Origin: Quercus robur
Lineage: Eukaryota > Streptophyta > Magnoliopsida > Fagales > Fagaceae
Direction of reading: 5' to 3'
Assembly (NCBI RefSeq): GCF_932294415.1
Contig: NC_065535.1
Location: forward strand, 9,027,001-9,091,000
Length of the DNA: 64,000 nucleotides
The notes below the pieces were generated by a model. The model saw only the letters and a list, made by a program, of their open reading frames with translations. It made no database searches and was not told the origin of the DNA. A program made the translations under genes and the position numbers. This document shows, piece by piece, positions 23,398 to 35,583 of this stretch. Each line of letters starts with the position of its first letter. The first letter of the stretch is position 1.

Positions 23398-23680
23398 CAT
23401 AGAAAAACCGAAACCAAAGCTTAGTCTCTAATTCTCTCATTGGAAAAAGTTTTCTAATTCTCACGCACCCTACGAAGGCTATACCACTATTTATTGGGGC
23501 TATAACACCTTCCTACTTCTTTTCTTATCAGTGTGGTAACACTCCTAATATGGATTAATGCATCTGCTTATTATTCTTCTAATTAATGTTGGTTCCAAAA
23601 TCAACAGGAAAGCTTCAAACTAATTCCCCTCGTGGGCTGGACTTAAAATTCTCTGCTAATTTATCTGTGCTTTGTTTCAG

Positions 23681-23726
23681 TCAAGGAAGTGCCATCTTGG
23701 ACATTACTTCTGGTGGAAATATGACT
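23681..23726 (+). pseudogene. MBL-fold hydrolase exon with frame and donor lesions
   Basis: The family sequence QGSAILDITSGGNMT is readable from 23682. Only one base (T) stands between the acceptor CAG and the CAA codon, while the previous exon ends in phase 1 and needs two, so the frame is lost. The exon is followed by CTAAGT, where a donor GTAAGT is expected. Confidence 0.8.
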
Positions 23727-24764
23727 CTAAGTTCATGTGAAGGTCCTAATAATGATACATAATTACTCTCCTTTCCATTATGGACTACTCTTATGAACCA
23801 ATATTGTTGTGCTATACATTAAGTTTAAAGTGTTCTCATTACTATTGCATTTCTTTTTTATTTCCTGTACACTAAATATGGCTAAAGTTGGACCTTCCAT
23901 AATCAGATTTACATATTATGCCGTAATCAATAAAATACAATTGACAAATATCAGTAATACCATTTGATATTTTTCCATTTTTTTTAAAAGGTTTGAGTTG
24001 GTCTATCTTTGGTTTTGTATTGTCGCCCTTCCTCTGCCTCATATAAAGTGGTAGTATATGTTGGGGTTTGCCAAATTAATGATCGTTGCACCCTGTAAGA
24101 GATTTTAATTTCTTAGAGATTAATGGTTTTGAAGAAATTATTTGTGTATTAATTTCTGTGCTCCAATGTATCATTTTAGTATTAAAGATGTTTTCCTTTT
24201 GGAGACGTTAAATTATCTGTTTTAATTTCTTCCAATTATAGTAGCCTGGTAGTTGGATTTCATTTTGGTTATATGATGACAATATTATAATTAGCATAGA
24301 TTAGGTCCGTGTTTCAGTTTCTATTTGCATTAAACAGCACTATTTTGAGTGCAGTTCCTGTGTCTTATTGACACTGAGACAAGGTTTGGTAAAAAAAGAA
24401 AAGAAAGTCATTACTACATCCTTCACATTTGTACATGGTGGGTCATCGTAAATTATCAGTTCCCCTCCCCTTCTGTCTAAAACTCATGAAGTGGATTTGC
24501 AAACTCCATATGTACTAAATCTATTATATGGAGTAACTATTTCGGCTATTCTCCTAGAAACTAGCATACCTTAATTACCAAAAATGGCACAACTAACACA
24601 TGATAAATTAATACATAAATCAATCAGACATATAGATACTCATACTTTACCAATAATAATAATACAATGGTTTAATTATTTGAGTGTTTCTATGCATGTA
24701 ATTGTAATTGCTGTTTCTAAAAACCTTAAAGATTGGTGAAGATTTTGTTTGCTTGTTTATGCAG

Positions 24765-24875
24765 CAATACTTCCAAACAACTTACAAATTCATGGAGCTT
24801 TCCCCCACACACTTTGATTCCCATGCATGGGAGAGTTAACCTGTGGCCAAAGCACATGCTTTGTGGATATCTCAA
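24765..24875 (+). pseudogene. MBL-fold hydrolase exon with a +1 frameshift
   Basis: After TTATGCAG the exon encodes QYFQTTYKFMELSP; then an extra C in the run near 24801-24806 shifts the frame. The family sequence LIPMHGRVNLWPKHMLCGYL continues in the next frame up to donor GTGTGC at 24876. Confidence 0.85.
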
Positions 24876-25299
24876 GTGTGCGCATGTCATTTTCTCACTT
24901 TCCTAATTTAAGCTAAATTTCCTACAAACTTTTTACCCATCATGGGATCTTAGACAATGACTCCTTTGCAGGTAAACAACACTCCCCCAAACCAAAAAAA
25001 AAAAAAAAGAATTTCCCTTTCACCTTTATCTGCAATAACTTTTTTATTATCGGTATTGTCGGGCCCAAGAGTTTGACTTCTGTTAGCTTCTTCTTCTTAC
25101 ATCTAAGATTTACACTATATGCAACAAAAAGGATTTTGGTAACGTGTGCTCTAATGACACACACAATAATTTTCATTTTTGGAAAAAATTTTCTTGGAAA
25201 TTGAAATAAAAGTATTGACAGTTTTTTTAATTTTCAAGAAAATATTTCCAAATCCCATGTAACAATATTGTCTGCCAAATCCTGACATGGCATATTCAG

Positions 25300-25474
25300 A
25301 AACCGCAGAAGTAGAGAAACTTCCATCTGGAAAGCTATAGAAAATGGAGCTGAAACTTTGTTTGACATAGTTGCAGAAGTATACTCTGGATTTGATCGTA
25401 GCGTATGGATTCCTGCTGCATCAAATGTGAGGCTTCATGTGGAGCATCTGGCTGAGCAAGATAAGCTACCAAAG
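25300..25474 (+). pseudogene. MBL-fold hydrolase exon, intact
   Basis: From the acceptor ATATTCAG the exon reads NRRSRETSIWKAIENGAETL, then FDIVAEVYSGFDRSVWIPAA and SNVRLHVEHLAEQDKLPK, ending at GTAACT. The sequence matches the helical C-terminal part of plant LACTB2-like proteins and has no lesion. The phase (A then AAC) fits the preceding exon's last two bases AA. Confidence 0.9.
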
Positions 25475-25928
25475 GTAACTTTTGCTTGTTTCAACACCAG
25501 CATTTCCCATGGCTATACATCAACACATATTAGCTTGAATATACATGTTTTAGTTAGGTAGTTCCCATATATCTTGAAAGGGGTAAAGTTAATTTCCTCT
25601 CTCTCTCTCTCTTTTTATTTATTTATTTTTTAACATAAAGACAAATAAAGTCATTATAATATCATATACTTATTATCTCCTTATTGGAAAAATGCTAGAT
25701 TTGCTTAAAGATACCTTTTTTACTATGGAATTGATCTTTATTTTGAGTCAATTTTTTACAAAGATTAGTCAACCCTTGCCATGAAAGGGCCTTGCCATTA
25801 AGGGAAAACTGAAAATACTGTAGGAAAATAATTTTTAAATGCATGAATAGTGCTGTGGGACCCAATTTTAAAGAAAAAGTTTTTGAATACGGTACTTGTA
25901 GGTCTCGTGAACAACACGCTTCTCAAGC

Positions 25929-26185
25929 GGTGGCTAAATGTTCTAGTTTTCACTTTATTAGTTTATCAAAAAAAAAAAAAAAAAAAAGGTTTTCACTTAA
26001 TAGAAAGAAGGAATCAAGTTTTCCCTTACATTTAAGGACTCCACCATGTAAGAGTCAAATGGTGGCTAAATGTTCTAGTTTTCACTTTGTTAGTTATCCC
26101 CAAAAGAAAAAAAAAAAAAAAGTTTTCACTTAATAGAAAGAAGGAATCAAGTTTTCCCTTTACATTTAAGGACTCCACCATGTAA
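25929..26185 (+). repeat. Two tandem ~130-bp units, each with an A-run
   Basis: GGTGGCTAAATGTTCTAGTT starts both units (25929 and 26061), followed in each by an A-run and AAGGACTCCACCATGTAA. They are intronic. The two overlapping + ORFs here follow the repeat and are not genes. Confidence 0.9.
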
Positions 26186-26414
26186 TAGTGTGTGGAATAT
26201 TAGTAAATGAAGCACACATGATTACCTTGCTTGTGTTATCTTCCCTGCATATTTGCGTTTGCTTTATAATTGATTATTCTCTCCTCCCCTTTCTCTTGTG
26301 GATAAAATTTCCTATGGTTTGGAAGAATCTCCTTCAACTCATTGAAATTCTGTTAATTATCCATATATACTTTAATTATATGACCCATTAAGTCATTTGA
26401 ACAAGTTACATAAT

Positions 26415-26920
26415 TGATGATGTCTGAATCGCTAGTCAAGTGTGATCGTCCTGATTGGAGTCGTCCTTAGCCAACCCGACCTTGAAAAATGAGTAGGGAA
26501 AAGAAGAGATGTGGATCACCGGTGTGGTGCCTGCCACAAAGCCTTCAATGCCAAAGTCAGAAAAATCGGCAAAGGAAATGTTAAGAAATTAGTATTCAAG
26601 AGCTAGAGTATTACTTTGTATACGTACCTCTCTTTTGGATTTCATGGCTATATATACGTGTACACAGGTGCCTCCTTCTAGCCGTTGGTGGAGCCTTAAT
26701 GGTGACTTTATTCTCTCCTGGTAACGCCTCTGCAGGGTGTTAATGGTAGGTTATTCTCCCAACGGTATGGAGGCTAATCATTACTTTATAACGATTCATT
26801 AATGAGCGAGGATGGATTTGTTCGTCCTTGTTTGGCGACCATTACTGGTTGGACGAATTTGGGAGTCCTCTTCGTCCTTGTCCATGACTGTGGACAACGA
26901 TGATATGATCGGGTCTTTTA
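26415..26920 (-). repeat. 3' LTR of the Ty3-type element
   Basis: 506 bp. On the + strand it starts TGATGATGTCTGAATCG. Its outer end is flanked by ATAAT, and its inner end abuts the polypurine tract (a run of seven G on the minus strand). Confidence 0.92.
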
Positions 26921-26977
26921 GTTGCCCCCCCTATTTCGAGGTCATCCACACTTTGGACGGTCACAGGAATACGAAAG

Positions 26978-27008
<31 letters not shown>

Positions 27009-27662
27009 TTTTTGCGGTTGTGGTGCTTGGGGTTCTACTTCGCATTGATTGCTTTATGGCGGCGTGGCACACATCGTGGCCATGTGCTTGATTTTGATTG
27101 GCCGAGGGGTCTTGTTTTCGGTGAAAACCTTTTCAGGTTTCTCGCATTTGTCAAGGCAAAACCTTTTGATTTTTGGCTTTCCTTTTCTCAATTCTTCATC
27201 TTCTCTCTGTGATTGGTTTTTCTTACTCCCTTAGTTGTGCACTTTGCTCTTAGTCTTCTCAGTTTCTTCCCTAATTTCCAGATATGCCCTTTATTTACAC
27301 TCTTTTCCTTTCTGAATTTCGCTTGTATTCCTGTCTTTTGAGTTCCTTTTTTCTTTCTGTGCTTCCCTTTCCCCCTTTTTGAGTGGTTTTGTTTCCTTTA
27401 ATGGTGGGTTACTCTGAAGTTAAGCGCACCTCTCCCTTCATCGCATTTCTTTTTGCCCGATTAGGGGCGTTAGTAGAATCTTCTAGCAGCCCATTGGGTG
27501 CGTTTTCATCCGGTGATTCATACCCATAGATTGAGGGTTTTGTTTTTAGTGGTAGTGGCTTAGGTTTAGTGTTGGTTGATTTATACCCTTTATTGTGTAA
27601 ATCTCAGGTTTGGTTTAAATAAGTTCGAAGGGTCTTAAGGAGGAAAAATATGGGGTCCGAAG

Positions 27663-29655
27663 GTGGGGTCAGGTGACTTGGAGAGAGGCTCGTCTTCTAA
27701 CGTCGGCGGGGAAGGGGTCGGGGTAGACATAGCCACTTCTGCGCCTTCTCATGTGCCTTCGTCTTCTCATCCTCCTACTGTGGCCGTTGCCCATCCTTTC
27801 CATGCCTTTAAGGAAAAATGCTCTTTGAAAGTAAAGTTCTTTAGCAAGTTCAGAGATAGGTTCCAGTTTCCCGAGGAGACTAGGGCTCATCTTCCCAGAA
27901 AAGGTGAGAAGGCTTGCGCCTTTGCTCATGGGGAAGTTTGTTTTTACGAGGTTGCGTTTTCGTACGACCTCAGATTCCCCATCCATCCATTTATCATAGA
28001 GCTTCTTCACTACTTAAACCTTGCACTAGGGCAGCTTATGCCTAATTCATGGAGAATCGTCATAAGTTGTATGGTGATTTGGACGACCATTGCCGACGGA
28101 GATATGATCACGCTAAATGAGTTCGTCCATCTCTATCGTTTGAAAGAATCCAAGGAGTTTGGGTATTATAAGTTTGTACCTTGGGATAGAAAGTCGCATC
28201 TTATCGTTGATCTTCCGTTGTCCTTTTGTTATTGGAAATCTAGATATTTCTTTGTGTCGGGCGATGGTTGGGAGACTCTTTCTAATAATTTTTGGGGGGA
28301 CGTCCCTAGGTTGCCGTGCCGGTGGGAAACCCCTTTGCTTGGCGCGTTTGCTCCTCATGAGATGCTTTTTTCTTTTCTAACTTCTTGTTTATATTGGTCA
28401 TTACTTCTGATCTTTTCTTGGTTTTGTATTTTGCAGTAAAGGAGTGTCCTGAGCTCGAGAGTAAGTTTGAGGAGTGGGTTCAGGCAGCAATCAAGTACTC
28501 AAGGACTATTGATGATTTTGACGAGTTAATTGATCCATGTACGTTAGTTCGTCATTGCTTAGGGCCGGAGCCTTCTCTTTACGTCCTCAGCACGCTTGAC
28601 CAAAAAGAGAGAAAACGTAAGTTGCCTTTGCATATGGGATCGTCTTATCCACTTTTTCTTCATCTTAACTTTCTGTTTTCATTAGTGTAGAGATGATGAC
28701 CAAGTTTAACAAGGAGATGTACAAGAAGATTAAGGAGAAGAAGAATGAGCCCCTTTCCAACATTGGCCAAAGAAGGTTAAGGATCATAGACAAGGAAAAA
28801 GAGAAAGAGAAAGAAACAGTGGAGAGAGGTTCGTCCACCCTTGCCTTGGACTTAGAAGAGGGTCAGGTAGCTTCTCCTAGCGTTTTTATTGAGGAGGTTG
28901 TCCATCCTTTGAAGAAGCAGAAGGTAGTGAATAAAGGAAAAGAGGAGATTGGTTCTAGTGTTTGGTCTGATGTTGAGATGGCCATGGACCGTGCGAATGA
29001 GCTCCTCACTCCCAGGGAGATGAATGAGATTTCAAGCGTATCCTTCCACGAGATGGTAAGTCGTCACATTCACAAGCTCGTGCAGTTAATCCATCTTATT
29101 TTCGTCCTTTTTTGCTTCGTCCTTAAGCGTTTAGCTGTGTTTACTGATTTTGATGAGAATTTTCGTTGTAAGGTGTTGGGAGAAACAATGCATATCACAA
29201 CTCAGTGTTTGGCGAATGAGGAGAAGGCCGTCGTGGCCAACTTGAAGGTGGAGGTGCTGGAGGTTGAGGCTTCGGGGTTACGGAAAGACCTGATCGCTAC
29301 TATGGATGCTCTCAACACTTCCAAGGAATAGATCAAAGTTTTGATAGATCAGCTGGAATCCGAGAGGCAACCAGTGAAGGAAAAGGACGAACTCCTTGCA
29401 ACAGCTGCTCAAAGAATGAAAGTTGCTGTGGCTAAGGCCATCACTGCCTTCCAGACCACAGAGGAATATGACACTATACTGTTTCAGTGGTACTTCAAAG
29501 GCTTCGAACTTCTCCGGAGATACCTGATTAAGCACGGCCCTGGCACGGATCTCGAGGATTTGGATTTTGAAGCTATTGACAAAGAGATTGAGGAGGACAA
29601 GGCAGCCTCAGCATTAGCCCAGACTGCAGCATCAACTGGTGCGGAACCTTCCTAG
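27663..29655 (+). pseudogene. Antisense extra gene of the Ty3 element (putative gypsy-type transposon domain)
   Basis: Transcribed opposite to gag-pol. The first part (27663-28364) encodes HPFIIELLHYLNLALGQLMP and PNSWRIVI, matching the domain long named 'putative gypsy type transposon' in plants. Exons can be read at 28437-28616, 28691-29055 and 29173-29655. At the 28616/28691 junction the phases join cleanly through GTAAG and TGTAG, and the 29056-29172 intron (GTAAGT...AAG) is a multiple of three. The product is charged and Lys/Glu-rich in the middle, coiled-coil-like near the end, and finishes EEDKAASALAQTAASTGAEP. One in-frame TAG at 29329 and an unclear first donor suggest decay. The function is unknown. 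Confidence 0.8.
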
Positions 29656-30063
29656 GCAAACAAAGAAGATGACGATGCCTCCTAAGCTTGAACTTGTTGC
29701 CCCTTACCAATGTTTCCCTTTTTTTTTTTTGGTGGCCTATATGTTTTAAGGCTACTGGACACCTGATATTTGGATGCCCTACTTGTTTTTGGGGCTTTTT
29801 GAACAGTTTAATTTTATATGGATTTACCATTACCTTCCTGGTTGGTTGATATCTCTTGCTTATGTTTTGCTAGGATTTATTTTTGGATGTTCTTCTTTTC
29901 CCTTCGGGGACTTAAAAAAATTTTGTTGGCATATTTGTTTATCCTCGTCCTTTTATGGACTTAGAAGATTTTGCCCCATTTTTACTTGAACGTAAGGTTT
30001 GATGCTTTGTAAAAAATCTTTCGTTTGGGCAATGTTTTTGCAACTAAGAAGTTTGATTGCTTT

Positions 30064-30262
30064 CATCAGGACGATGTGACTCCATTCGAGGAATTTTACT
30101 GACTTTTTTTCTGGACGATGTATTTCCTTTTGAGGAACCATATCGTCTTTTTGATCGGGACGATGTACATCCTTTTAAGGAATCTTATCGTCTTTTTGAT
30201 TGGGATGATGTACATCCTTTTAAGGAATCTTATCGTCTTTCTTGTTTGGACGACCATTTTGG
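30064..30262 (+). repeat. Imperfect ~43-bp tandem repeat in the Ty3 element
   Basis: Units contain GACGATGTACATCCTTTTAA or variants and TCTTATCGTCTTTTTGAT, repeated about four times. Non-coding, between the antisense gene and the integrase end. Confidence 0.8.
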
Positions 30263-30645
30263 TCTTTTAAGAAGGAAATAATTAAAGTGCACGAATTGCT
30301 GGATAATACTTGTGAAGTGCTAAATAACAACTTAGGAAATTTTGAATAATCACTTATTACATAAAAAAGCACGAAATCAAGTTATGTTTTACAATCTGGC
30401 TATGACTCCTTTTCATAATACCTCTTTAGATGTTCGACATTCCATGAATGAGATAGCCTTTTTTCCTCTGAGTCTTCTAGATGGTAACTTCCCTAGCATG
30501 AATAGTGGACGACTTTATAGGGCCCTTCCCAAGTTGGACCTAGTTTGCCTTGCATTTTTGTTGTAGGAGTCACCTTCAGAAGGACGAGATCTCCGATGTT
30601 GAATCTTTTCAACTTCACTTTCTGATTGTAGTATTCAGCTATCTT

Positions 30646-31497
30646 CTACTGGTACTTGGCCATTCTTTGGGAGTCTTGGTCTCTGACTTCATCTAGACAA
30701 TCCAGGTTCTGCTTCAATTGATCGTCATTACTTTGCTCGTCAAAGAACTCCTTCCTGAGGCTAGCGAGCCCTACTTCGATTGGGATGACTGCTTCTGTAC
30801 CATACGTCAGGTTGAATGGTGTCTTTCTTATTGGTGTTCGTGCCGTCATCCTGTACGCCCACAGGACACTTGGTAATTCTTCGGGCCATGCTCCCTTTGC
30901 CTCTACTAACCGGGACTTGATAATCCTGAGTAAGGTTTAGTTGGTTACTTCCGTCTGTCCATTGACCTGAGGATGTCTTGGTGATGAGTACTTGTTTTTG
31001 ATGCTTAAGCTTGACCAAAATGACCTGAACCCCTGACCGTCGAACTGACGCCCATTTTCTGAGATGATCGTCCTTGGTATCCTGAACCTGTAAACAATAT
31101 TTTTCCATACAAAATTTTGTACCTTTGCTTCTGTGATAGTTGCAAGAGCTTCCGTTTCAACCCACTTTGTGAAGTAGTCAATTGCGACGAGTAGGAACTT
31201 TATTTGTCTCTTTCCCTGTGGTAGAGGGCCCATAATATCGATCCCTTATTGTGTGAACGGCTAGGGCGAGGAAATGGTTGTCATCTTTTCTCCTTGGACT
31301 CGTTGAACATTTCCATACCTTTGGCAATTGTCACACTTCTTCACAAAATCTGCTGCGTCTTGCTGCATCGTGGGCCAGAAGTAGCCTGCCCTCATGATCT
31401 TCCTGACAAGGGATTTTGCTCCCATGTGATCTCCGCAAAACCCCCTGTGTACTTCCTCCAGGATGTATCTGGCTTCTTCCTTTTCTATACATCTCAA
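30646..31497 (-). pseudogene. Ty3 integrase (broken)
   Basis: The zinc-binding H2C2 part is HRGFCGDHMGAKSLVRK...CDNCQRYG (31497-31261). The core follows with AIDYFTKWVETEA (first Asp), ISENGRQFDG, where the second catalytic Asp of the usual SDNG is Glu, and HPQVNGQTEVTN (catalytic Glu). The C-terminal part PFNLTYGTEAVIPIEVG (30849-30646) is typical of Tat/Athila-like integrases. Frame breaks lie near 31240 and 30900. Confidence 0.9.
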
Positions 31498-31519
31498 GTA
31501 AGGTTAGAACTGTAAACTG

Positions 31520-32381
31520 GGCAGCACGCTTCTAGATCTTTTTGGCTTCTTTAGGGTTTGGTGGTAATCGTCCATCTCGAAGGAACGTCAAAATCGGACT
31601 CGTCCATCCTGAGCGGGTGTGCACAGGGAAAGTTTGAAGCTCCATGATGCTAGGGGAGTTTTGTTCTTCTAGCCTCCAATCATTCATCTTATCTCGGTTA
31701 TCTGCTGAGGCACTTCGTGCTACCTCATCAGCTTTTGCATTTTGATCCCATGGGATCTAAACAAACTTTGCACGATGAAAGGTACTCACTAGCTAGTTCG
31801 TCAATTTGAGGTATTTTTGCATTTTTGTCTCTTTTGCTTCGAAATCTCCTCTAACTTGCCCTATGACAAGCTATGAGTCGCTTTTAAGCACGATATTTTC
31901 AGCTCCAAGTGCTCAAGCTATTCTTAGTCTTATTAGCAAGACCTTGTATTCTACATTGTTGTTAGTTATAGGGAATTTGAGCTAGACCCCATACTTGAGA
32001 ACGTCTTTTTCAGGGGAGGTGATAACAACGCCCGCTCTGCCTCCTTTCTGAGTGGACGATTTGTCAGTGTTTATTGTCTAAAGGTCTTTTTGGTTGCCTG
32101 CATTCTCGGGGGTGGTGAATTTTGCTATGAAATCGGACAAATGCCTGAGCTTTTATGGCTATTCGTGGATGGTATTCTATATTAAACTAGCTGAGTTCGA
32201 TGGCCCACTGTACCATTCATCCTACGGTCTCGGGTTTGTTCATCGCTTTTTTGATGGGCTGGTCCATCATCACTATGACAGGATTAGCTTGGAAGTACGG
32301 ACGAAGTTTTCTTAAAGCCACTATTAAGGCGAAGGTGATCTTCTCTACGTGTGGATATCATGCCTCAACACTTTGGAAAGC
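31520..32381 (-). pseudogene. Ty3 RNase H region and linker (badly broken)
   Basis: Short readable pieces on the minus strand include TNNNVEYK and VLKSDS near 31860-31990, which correspond to the archaeal-type RNase H domain that follows RT in this lineage. Stops are frequent, and no long ORF remains. Confidence 0.6.
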
Positions 32382-33654
32382 CTAGTTGATGCAGTACACA
32401 GGGAGTTGCACCTTGTTTTCTTCTCTAATCAAAACTGCACTAACTACCGTGACAAATACCGCTAAGTATAAGAATAAGTCTTCGCCTTCTTTGGACGGAC
32501 TTAAGAGTGGGGGATTGCTCAAGTAGTGCGTCAACTCTTGAAACACTGTTTTGCATTCCTCCGTCCAAGCAAACGCTTTCTTCAAAGTCTTGAAGAAAGG
32601 AAGGCATTTGTCTATTGCCTTAGAGACGAACCTGTTAAGGGCTGCCACTCTTCCTATGAGGGATTGTACTTCTTTGGTCATCTTTGGTGAGGATATTTCG
32701 AGGATAGCCCTTAATTTTTCGGGATTTACTTTAATTCCTCTTTGCGATACCATAAACTCGAGGAATTTCCCTGAGGAAAACCCGAAAGCACATTTGGACG
32801 GGCTTAGCTTCATGTTGTACTGTCTGAGTGTGTTGAACATCTCCTTGAGGTCGTTCAGGTGATCCTCTTCCTCTTTACTCTTGACGAGCATATCATCAAC
32901 ATATACCTCCACGTTTCTCCTAATCTGTTTTTTGAACATCTGGTTCACCAACCTTTGATAGGTGGCCCCTGCGTTCTTCAATCTAAAAGGCATGACCCTG
33001 TAGCAGTAGAGTCCTTGACTGGTGACAAAAGCAGTTTTTTCTTGATCTTCTTCGGCCATTTGTATCTAGTTATATCCAGAAAATGCGTCCATGAAAGTGA
33101 GAAGTTTATGTCCGGCAGTAGAATCTACCAGCTGATTAATTCTGGGGCAAGGGAAAACTGTCCTTCGGGTAGGCTTGATTTAGATCTGTGAAATCGACAC
33201 ACATTCTCCACTTCCCGTTTGATTTTTTTACCATAACCATGTTGGCCAACCGCTCAGGATAGTGGACTTCCCGAATAAAATTTACAGCAAGCAACTTATT
33301 TACTTCGTCCATTACTGCTTTGTTTCGTTTAGGGGCAAAGACTCTTCTTTTCTGTTGGACGGGTTTCTTCTCTGGGTCAACATTCAGGCGATACTGAATG
33401 ATGCTTGCTGGGATTCCTAGCATATCCTCGTGACTCCCAGCAAATACATCGAGGTTATCTTTCCAAAAGTTGATGATCCCTTCCTTCGTCCTTGGACTTA
33501 GATTCGTCCCTATTTGGGTTGTCTTCGCGGGACTTCTTTCAACCAACTCTATCGTTTCTAGCTTCTTGACGATCTCTGGTGTTTTTTCCTCGATTATCCA
33601 CGTATGGTTCTCTTTCAAGGCCAGGATGGCCTGGTAACACTCTCTTGCCAACAC
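32382..33654 (-). pseudogene. Ty3 reverse transcriptase (broken)
   Basis: The N-terminal block [21 protein letters not shown] (33200-33140) and the catalytic block YVDDMLVKS (about 32900) with KCAFGF and LIGRVAALNRF downstream identify the Ty3 RT. A frame break between 33136 and 33059 splits it into two ORFs of 172 and 225 codons. The family copies element RNA into DNA. Confidence 0.93.
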
Positions 33655-33732
33655 CTGGTTTCTTTTTATCTCTCCGACCCCCTATTTTGTTGGAAATTTT
33701 ACCTTCAAACAGTACGTGAAAGTAGCAGCTTT

Positions 33733-34315
33733 TCAGCGGTTGAGGGTAAGTCGTCCTATGATCACATTGTAGGACGAGGCTGAGTCTACCACTAGAAAAT
33801 TGTGCTTGTTGGTTACCTGGAGGGGGTATGAACCGGCAGTGACTGTCAACGTCACTATCCTCCTGGGGTATTCCTTGTCTCCACTGAAACTAACGAGGGG
33901 GGACTCGAAAGGACGAAGCCTTTTAGGGTTTAGTTTTAATTGCTGGAAGGTAGAAAATGTCATTTGAGCTCCCATTGTCTACCAGAACTCTCCATGTATT
34001 GAACCCTTTGATCATGACCATAATGGCTAGTGGGTCATCATGAGGTTGCTTTACTCCCTTGTCATCTTCCTCTGAGAAGTACATGTCTTGGTTCGTCCGT
34101 CTTTGCTTCAGAGGAGGTAGGCTATGAACACTGTTTACCTGCCTTTGGTGTGACTTTCTGAGGGATTTGAACGATCCCTCTGTGGTTGGTCCCCTCATGA
34201 TAGTTTTTATTTCCCTTAGTGTATTCTGTGGACGAGGTGGTGGGCGGTCTTCATCTCTTCGGGAACCCTCATGCTGATTTTTCTGACTGTATTTGCTGGA
34301 ATCTCCCCTTTTCAC
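33733..34315 (-). pseudogene. Ty3 aspartic protease region (broken)
   Basis: The active-site-like stretch [15 protein letters not shown] (about 33985-33940) has D-N-G-S where retropepsins have D-T/S-G. The later part includes [14 protein letters not shown], a flap/second-strand block common in plant Ty3 proteases. A frameshift near 33930-33970 separates the two ORFs. The upstream part is rich in Arg, Pro and Gln and is probably the gag C-terminus. Confidence 0.75.
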
Positions 34316-34606
34316 ATATTGCTATAGTTTTTCTTTCCGTATAAGTTCTTCTATCTGCTCCTTCAGATCTCTGCAATCCTCTGTATAGTGCCTGTGGTCT
34401 TTGTGAAAACGACAGTATTTCCTCTTGTCATGCATACTAGGCGATGAATGGAGTGGTCTCAGCCATTTAAGAGATGGTTATTCTCTTATTTCCGTCAGAA
34501 TCTGGTCAACAGGCATCACTAATAGTGTGAACTTCATTAGACGAGGGTTCATGTCCTTCCTCCGTCTATTTCCTTCGTCATTCCGTCGATCAACTCGATC
34601 TCTTTT

Positions 34607-35505
34607 TTATCTTCTTTGATTGTCCTCCTTTTCCTTCTTCTTTTCCTTGCTTTTTTCTGCTCCATCTATGGCTGCCAGAGCTTCTTCAGCGTTCATATAC
34701 TTTTGTTCTTTCAATAACACCTCGGCCATCGTCTTGGGGGGATTTTTAGCCAAGGAAGCCACAAAATCTCTGGACTTCAACCCTGCCTTGAAGGTCGTGA
34801 GCTGCACCTTATCGTCCGCTTCATCTACCTTTAGCATTTCTCGGGTGAAACGTGTTACGCAAGACCTCAATGGTTCCTTCTTTTCTTGTTTGATGGTGAG
34901 CAAATGGTCAGCAGTCCTTTTTGGACGTTGCCCACCGACAAAATGACGTACAAAGTAACTGTTTAGTTACTCGAAGTTATCAATGGATGACGTTGCAACT
35001 TGTTGAACCACTCCCTGGCTGTCCCTTTGAGGGTAGTGGGAAAAGAGCGACACAAAATCTCGTCAGGGGGTTGTTGAAGACCCAGAGTTGTCTTGAATGT
35101 ATTTAGGTGATCCAGCAGGTCTTTCAGCCCGTCAAAGGGCTCTAGCTGAGGTAGACGGAACTTGGAAGGCACTGGGCACTCTTGGACGGCCACGGTGAAA
35201 GGTGAATCTATCTTCCTGACTATCCTTTCCAAACTCTGGTCCGTCTTTTCTTTGATGGCATTTCTCAATTCGTCCATCTCCTTTCTCATCTCCCTGAGGA
35301 GATCTGAGTTCGCCTCTTCTGGAGTGCTGGTTCGTCTCTTGTTGCTATCTTCATTGTCATCCCTGTTGACATCTATATGGTTGTCTTCTTGTTGCAGCTG
35401 TTGCCTCATCTCCTGGTTTTGCCTGGTAAGTTCCTCCACAGTGGCTGCGAGTGACTGAATTTGTAGGGCCAATGTAGCAGGATCTGGGTTAGTATTGGAT
35501 TCCAT
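34607..35505 (-). pseudogene. Ty3 gag (broken)
   Basis: It starts MESNTNPDPATLALQIQSL, has a coiled-coil-like Glu/Arg/Asn-rich N-terminus, then the retrotransposon gag domain with PFDGLKDLLDHLNTFKT and AREWFNKL. After a frame break near 34900-34960 it continues with [16 protein letters not shown], and ends in a Lys/Glu-rich tail. The protein packages element RNA in the cytoplasm. Confidence 0.88.
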
Positions 35506-35583
35506 CTGGACTTGTGAGTTAAATGGAATAGTACTCTCAAATCACAAGTTGAATAGTAATCGTCCCCATAGATGGCGCCAAAT

